From NCBI GenBank assembly GCA_937923405.1, contig CALDUY010000013.1, positions 124,001 through 188,000 of the forward strand: a stretch of 64,000 nucleotides of DNA. The letters are read 5' to 3'. The notes under the pieces are model-generated. The model worked only from the letters and a program-made list of their open reading frames with translations. It had not been told where the DNA came from and searched no databases. The translations under genes were made by a program, and so were the position numbers. Source of the DNA: an uncultured Gemmataceae bacterium (GTDB taxonomy: Bacteria; Planctomycetota; Planctomycetia; Gemmatales; Gemmataceae). Shown here piece by piece: positions 60,244-64,000 of the stretch (position 1 is its first letter; each line of letters starts with the position of its first letter).

Positions 60244-61452
60244 ATGGTGCGTCCTCTTTTGGCCCTGGCTGGTGCGGTGTTGTTGGTGTGCTGCGTGTTG
60301 CTCGCTGGACGTTCACCGCAATTGCGAGCCACCGGGCAACCCGATCCAGTGAATCTCCCCAACGAGCGCGACTTTCCGCACTTCGTTATCGAACCATACT
60401 TGCAGTATGTTACTCCTACATCGATTACCATTCTCTGGGAAACCAGCTTCCCCGGTTCCTCGGTGGTGAAGTATGGCATCGGTTCGGCATCAGAGACTAA
60501 GGAAGGGGCAAAAGACGTGACGATACACGAAGTCGCGCTGAGCGAGCTGAAGCCGAACACACCGTATGTCTATCAGGTGGAAACAAGCGGTGCGGGGGGC
60601 AAACTGGTCTCGCCACTGTTGACGTTCGGCACAGCGGTGGGTCCGGACGATGCCTACTCGTTCGTGCTGTTCGGCGATACGCAGAAGAACCCAGCGGTGA
60701 CGCGCAAGATCGCCACGCTGGCTTGGCAGCGTCGACCCAACTTCGCCCTGCACCTCGGCGATGTGGTCGATACGGGACCAGACAAGCGAGAGTGGATTTA
60801 CGAACTTTTCGGACCGTGTAAAGAGCTGTATTCGCGAGTTGCTGTCTTTCCCTGCATCGGCAACCATGAGAAGAACCACGCCTGGTACTATCGCTACTTC
60901 GCTCTGCCTCAGCCGGAATACTACTACCGCTTCAGCTACGGCAATGCTGACTTCTTCTCGATCGACACGAACAAGAGCGTCGGACCTGGCTCGGAGCAGT
61001 ATCGCTGGCTTGATGCCGAACTGGGCAAATCGACGGCACGGTGGAAGATCTGCTACCATCATCACCCGGCCTATTCCTCGGACAGCGACGACTGGGGCGA
61101 TACCTTCAAGGGCAAATCCTCGCCGATGGGCGATCGCAACGCGCGGAAGCTGGTCGAACTGTACGAGAAGCATCAGGTGGACTTGGTGTTCAACGGACAT
61201 ATACACGTCTATGAGCGAAGCTGGCCGATTCGCGGCGGCAAGGTCGATCAAGAGAAGGGGATTGTTTACGTCACTTCCGGAGGCGGAGGCGGTCGGCTGG
61301 AAGACTTCACGCCGGTGCCGACTTGGTTCAAGGCGCAGTGTCGCAGTGACTATCATTTCTGTTATGTTACGGTCCACGGCGGGAAACTGACGCTGAAGGC
61401 GTTTGATCATCAGGGAATGTTGTTCGACACATTCGATCTGGTCAAAAAGTAG
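60244..61452 (+). CDS. Secreted purple-acid-phosphatase-type metallophosphoesterase
   Basis: ATG 60244 has GAGG about eight bases upstream; a GTG at 60235 is the alternative. The 402-residue protein has a signal peptide (PLLALAGAVLLVCCVLLAG) and an N-terminal fibronectin-like domain (QYVTPTSITILWETSFPGSSVVKY). The metallophosphatase domain has FGDTQ, GDVVDTG, GNHE, a HHH metal cluster (CYHHHP) and GHIHVYERS, in order. Such enzymes cleave phosphomonoesters outside the cytoplasm using a binuclear metal centre. It is divergent from the CtaG fusion, with about 100 bp between starts. Confidence 0.93.
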   Translation: MVRPLLALAGAVLLVCCVLLAGRSPQLRATGQPDPVNLPNERDFPHFVIEPYLQYVTPTSITILWETSFPGSSVVKYGIGSASETKEGAKDVTIHEVALSELKPNTPYVYQVETSGAGGKLVSPLLTFGTAVGPDDAYSFVLFGDTQKNPAVTRKIATLAWQRRPNFALHLGDVVDTGPDKREWIYELFGPCKELYSRVAVFPCIGNHEKNHAWYYRYFALPQPEYYYRFSYGNADFFSIDTNKSVGPGSEQYRWLDAELGKSTARWKICYHHHPAYSSDSDDWGDTFKGKSSPMGDRNARKLVELYEKHQVDLVFNGHIHVYERSWPIRGGKVDQEKGIVYVTSGGGGGRLEDFTPVPTWFKAQCRSDYHFCYVTVHGGKLTLKAFDHQGMLFDTFDLVKK

Positions 61453-61609
61453 CGGCAGACCAACGAGGTGCCAGGCCGTGGGGTTATGCTGGCAGTCAGG
61501 CCGTGATGCCCGGTGAGAGCGTGCGAGAAAGAGACCGGTAGAAAACGCGGCGATTTTTTGCCCGACGGCCAAACCATCTCTAGTGCTACCTCGTCGAAAG
61601 GGTGACGGA

Positions 61610-62230
61610 ATGAGCCGATCCGCTCGCCGCGTGTCCGCCCAGACGACCAAGGACGATTCCGAGGGTGTCGTGGAGAGCGCCACGCAAACCTCTAGTGAAC
61701 GTGTCTCGCCTGTGGGCACGCCTCCGGTTTCCACCTGGGGCGAGGTACTACTACGCACCTTCAACGACGCGCGCGATGATCTGATCAGTACTCTCTGGTT
61801 CGTGCTGGGCAACAAGGACGACGCTCAGGACATCGCCCAGGAAGTGTTTCTCCGCTGCTGGCGCGCTCGGGAGGAATTGCCCGAGGTCCACAATCTTCGG
61901 GCCTGGATCTTTCGCGTGGGGCTGAACGCGGCCAGGGACATGCACCGCAGTGCCTGGAAGCGTCGAGCCAAACCGCTGCTGGGAGCTGAACTGATGCCAC
62001 ACCTGCAACAACCGTCGCCCTTGCACGAACTGGAAGAGCGTGAATCTCTGGAGCAGCTTCGCGCTGCCTTACTGGAGCTTCGTCCGGAAGAAAAAGAGGT
62101 CTTCCTGCTCCGTCAGAACGGCGAGCTGACCTACGAACAAATAGCCGAGACTTTCGACCGCCCCGTTGGCACGGTCAAGACGCAGATGCGCAGCGCCTTG
62201 CAGAAGCTGCGCAAAGTCCTGGCCTGCTAA
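61610..62230 (+). CDS. ECF-type RNA polymerase sigma factor
   Basis: ATG 61610 has AAAGGG upstream and is preferred to GTG 61583. The 206-residue protein begins with a low-complexity tail of about 40 residues. Region 2 follows (TLWFVLGNKDDAQDIAQEVFLRCWRARE), then region 4 with a helix-turn-helix (LELRPEEKEVFLLRQNGELTY, EQIAETFDRPVGTVKTQM). This is a normal ECF sigma factor. It is 22 bases ahead of the anti-sigma fusion on the same strand, a classic sigma/anti-sigma pair. Its targets are unknown. Confidence 0.93.
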   Translation: MSRSARRVSAQTTKDDSEGVVESATQTSSERVSPVGTPPVSTWGEVLLRTFNDARDDLISTLWFVLGNKDDAQDIAQEVFLRCWRAREELPEVHNLRAWIFRVGLNAARDMHRSAWKRRAKPLLGAELMPHLQQPSPLHELEERESLEQLRAALLELRPEEKEVFLLRQNGELTYEQIAETFDRPVGTVKTQMRSALQKLRKVLAC

Positions 62231-62252
62231 ACGCGATTCTGGGGAGAGTGTC

Positions 62253-64000
62253 ATGCTGACCTGCACCACCTGCCAAGAGCAGATGCTGGATCATCTTTAC
62301 GACCTACTGGACGAGTCGGAACAACGTGCGTTCCTCGACCACGTCGCCGGCTGCGTTGCCTGCCAAGCCGCCCTGGAAGTGGCACGCGGGCAGAAAGCGC
62401 TACTGGCCAAGGCGGCCAAGCTGCACTTCCCCGAGGTTCGCTTCGTGCCGCCAACCGAACAGCCCGTCGTCCTGCCGCTGCGCCGTCGGGGGCGTGGGCT
62501 GTCCCTGGCTCGTTGGGCCATGGCTGCTGCCTTGCTCCTGGCCGTGGTTGGCCTGGGCACTCCGCTGGTCCGCAATTACGTCAGCTATCGGACCGCGTCA
62601 CAAACCGTACGTGACCACGAGCAGACCGTCTCCCAGCAACAAGAGCAACTGCTCGCGCTGGCCAAGTCGTTGCAACAAGCCCAAACCGAACGGCAGCAGC
62701 GGCTCGTCGCTCTACAGCGCGAGATTCAACAGCGGCAGATGCAACTGTTCGTTACCGGACCGCGCACCATTCAACCCGGCGCGCCGACCGATTACTTCGT
62801 CCGCTGCGTGGATCTCAACGGTAACCCCGCTGAGGCCGAGATCGTTGCTCAGGTGCGGCAACAGTCGGAGCCGCGTCGAGAGACCACCACTGCTTCGGTG
62901 CCGGTTGCTACCGCCGCTGCTATCCCGAAAGCGGAGGCCAAGTCGAGCGACTCCGCGAAGAAAGACGCCGTCGCCACGCTGCCTGTCATCCGTCAGGGCA
63001 AGGGCACCTATCGTGTCCGCGTGCCCGCTGGGCTGCGCTTCGAGCCGGGAGCTGATCTCTCGATGCTTGTGACGGCACGAAAGGAATCGTCTGCCGACAA
63101 GGAACGCGATGCGACAGGGAAGAAGGAGACGGCCCAGCAAGTCAGTCTCCAGGGCGAAGTTCGCCTGACTGCGCCGATTTATCTGACGCATCTGACCACG
63201 GATAAACCGATGTACCAGCCCGGCGAGGTGGTGCGCTTCCGCTCACTGACACTAGATCGTCACTCGCTGACACCGCCCAGCGACGAGTTTCAGCTAGTCT
63301 ACACCCTGACCAATCCGCTCGGCGCGGAGCAGGTGTTAGCTCGTGGCCTGACTCGTACTCGGCCCGAGGAACGCCACCTATTCGGCATCGGGGCCGGTGA
63401 GGTGAAACTCGATGAGGAAGCTCCCGGCGGCGAGTACACGCTGACTGTTCGCGAGGAGATGAACCGCTTCCCACAGGCGACCCGCAAGTTCCTGGTCAAT
63501 CGCTATCAGAAACCGCGTCTGGACAAGAAGCTCGACTTCAACCGAGCCAGCTTCGGCCCTGGCGATGAGGTACAAGCCCGGGTCAGCGCCCAGCGCGCCG
63601 ATGGCGGACCAGTTGCCAATCGTCCCATCGAGGCGACCGTTGTCATCGATGACGTGCAGTTCGATGCTCAGGGCAACCCCAGCGCTGCACCGCTGCGCTT
63701 CCAGACCGATGCTCAGGGGAGTGCCCTCGTCCGCTTCCGTTTGCCCACGACCATCCAGCGCGGCGCGGCTACGTTGGCCGTCAAGTTCGACGATGGTGGG
63801 GTGGTTGAAACCCTGTCGCGCTCGATTCCGCTGGTGCTGAAGAAACTCGACGTCGAGTTCTTCCCTGAGGGCGGCGATCTCGTTGCCGATCTGCCCAACC
63901 GCGTCTACTTTCAGGCCCGCACGCCGCTGGGCAAACCGGCTCAGCTACGCGGTACGCTGTTGGAAGACAGTCAACCGCTCGACGTGGTCGTGGCCACTTT
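62253..64000 (+). CDS. Anti-sigma factor fused to MG2/macroglobulin-like domains, partial (runs off right edge)
   Basis: From ATG 62253 (GGGGAGAG upstream) the plus strand is open to the window edge, 582 residues so far. Residues about 1-45 have the zinc-type anti-sigma motif His-x3-Cys-x2-Cys (FLDHVAGCVACQ). A transmembrane helix lies at about 90-108 (ARWAMAAALLLAVVGLGTPLV). A coiled coil (about 120-160) is followed by an MG2-type macroglobulin region with LTTDKPMYQPGEVVRFRSLT (about 316-335) and further strands (EYTLTV, GDEVQARVSAQ). MG2 domains belong to alpha-2-macroglobulin-like proteins, which trap proteases. It pairs with the ECF factor upstream. The rest of the protein is off the edge. 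Confidence 0.85.
   Translation, partial: MLTCTTCQEQMLDHLYDLLDESEQRAFLDHVAGCVACQAALEVARGQKALLAKAAKLHFPEVRFVPPTEQPVVLPLRRRGRGLSLARWAMAAALLLAVVGLGTPLVRNYVSYRTASQTVRDHEQTVSQQQEQLLALAKSLQQAQTERQQRLVALQREIQQRQMQLFVTGPRTIQPGAPTDYFVRCVDLNGNPAEAEIVAQVRQQSEPRRETTTASVPVATAAAIPKAEAKSSDSAKKDAVATLPVIRQGKGTYRVRVPAGLRFEPGADLSMLVTARKESSADKERDATGKKETAQQVSLQGEVRLTAPIYLTHLTTDKPMYQPGEVVRFRSLTLDRHSLTPPSDEFQLVYTLTNPLGAEQVLARGLTRTRPEERHLFGIGAGEVKLDEEAPGGEYTLTVREEMNRFPQATRKFLVNRYQKPRLDKKLDFNRASFGPGDEVQARVSAQRADGGPVANRPIEATVVIDDVQFDAQGNPSAAPLRFQTDAQGSALVRFRLPTTIQRGAATLAVKFDDGGVVETLSRSIPLVLKKLDVEFFPEGGDLVADLPNRVYFQARTPLGKPAQLRGTLLEDSQPLDVVVAT

Noticed and set aside
60490-61815. 441-residue minus-strand ORF
   Set aside because: It is antisense to the metallophosphoesterase and spans into the sigma gene; low-quality sequence with no motif.
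62326-63072. 248-residue plus-strand ORF
   Set aside because: Shadow of the anti-sigma/macroglobulin gene in another frame; the main frame from 62253 has recognisable domains.
1-64000. CRISPR arrays, rRNA genes, intact insertion sequences
   Set aside because: No regularly spaced direct repeats, rRNA-like segments or transposase motifs were seen.

Overview
The window looks like planctomycete chromosome, most likely from the Gemmataceae or a close relative. The basis is family content: two DUF1501 proteins, a PSD1/planctomycete-cytochrome protein, two very large PVC-type heme-binding CxxCH proteins, a TIGR03067-like protein, a ROK-controlled secreted-protein operon, a membrane Ser/Thr kinase, ECF sigma systems and a PEP-CTERM relic. 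Most of the window is GC-rich by eye. The exception is about 54.2-56.9 kb, which is clearly AT-richer. No rRNA, CRISPR array or intact insertion sequence was seen.

Layout. 0-8 kb: a truncated GT87-type membrane glycosyltransferase, FtsH, an esterase, a YjbQ protein, a Lys/Glu-rich secreted protein, and a winged-helix-like gene followed by a P-loop ATPase. 8-11 kb: a hybrid PAS histidine kinase and two receiver proteins. 11-24 kb: mostly housekeeping genes (folC, homocysteine methyltransferase, pgi, yceH, rluB, pyrK), then a CxxCH/cyclase-repeat protein and a single protein joining an ECF-like sigma factor, a receiver and a GGDEF domain. 24-33 kb: a beta-propeller/penicillin-acylase pair, a PVC cytochrome and a sulfite reductase. 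33-37 kb: a 59-residue membrane protein, a secreted Ig-like protein and an FHA-GGDEF protein. 36.8-46.3 kb: a four-gene operon on the minus strand, ROK regulator, ThuA/CxxCH protein, PSD1 protein, DUF1501 protein. 46.6-54 kb: a PEP-CTERM remnant, mqnE, a Ser/Thr kinase, hemB, an aminotransferase, an isochorismatase-like hydrolase and a TIGR03067-like protein. 54.2-57.3 kb: a decayed AT-rich island (broken oxidoreductase, broken glycosyltransferase) that abuts tRNA-Phe in a small, partly degenerate tRNA array. 57.3-64 kb: a CtaG/ferredoxin fusion with its small partner, a purple-acid-phosphatase-like enzyme, and an ECF sigma factor next to an anti-sigma/macroglobulin fusion that runs off the right edge.

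Common threads. Signalling is dense: two GGDEF proteins, a histidine kinase with two receivers, a Ser/Thr kinase and two ECF systems, several as unusual fusions. Mono-heme CxxCH secreted proteins recur, matching the planctomycete habit of degrading complex substrates outside the cytoplasm. Several kinds of short palindromic repeat lie between genes, and one lies inside a coding sequence. mqnE indicates menaquinone made by the futalosine pathway; hemB supplies tetrapyrroles.

Limits: all family calls come from reading motifs and remembered family patterns. No database search was run. Start codons were moved from the longest ORF to a better Shine-Dalgarno site where one was visible.
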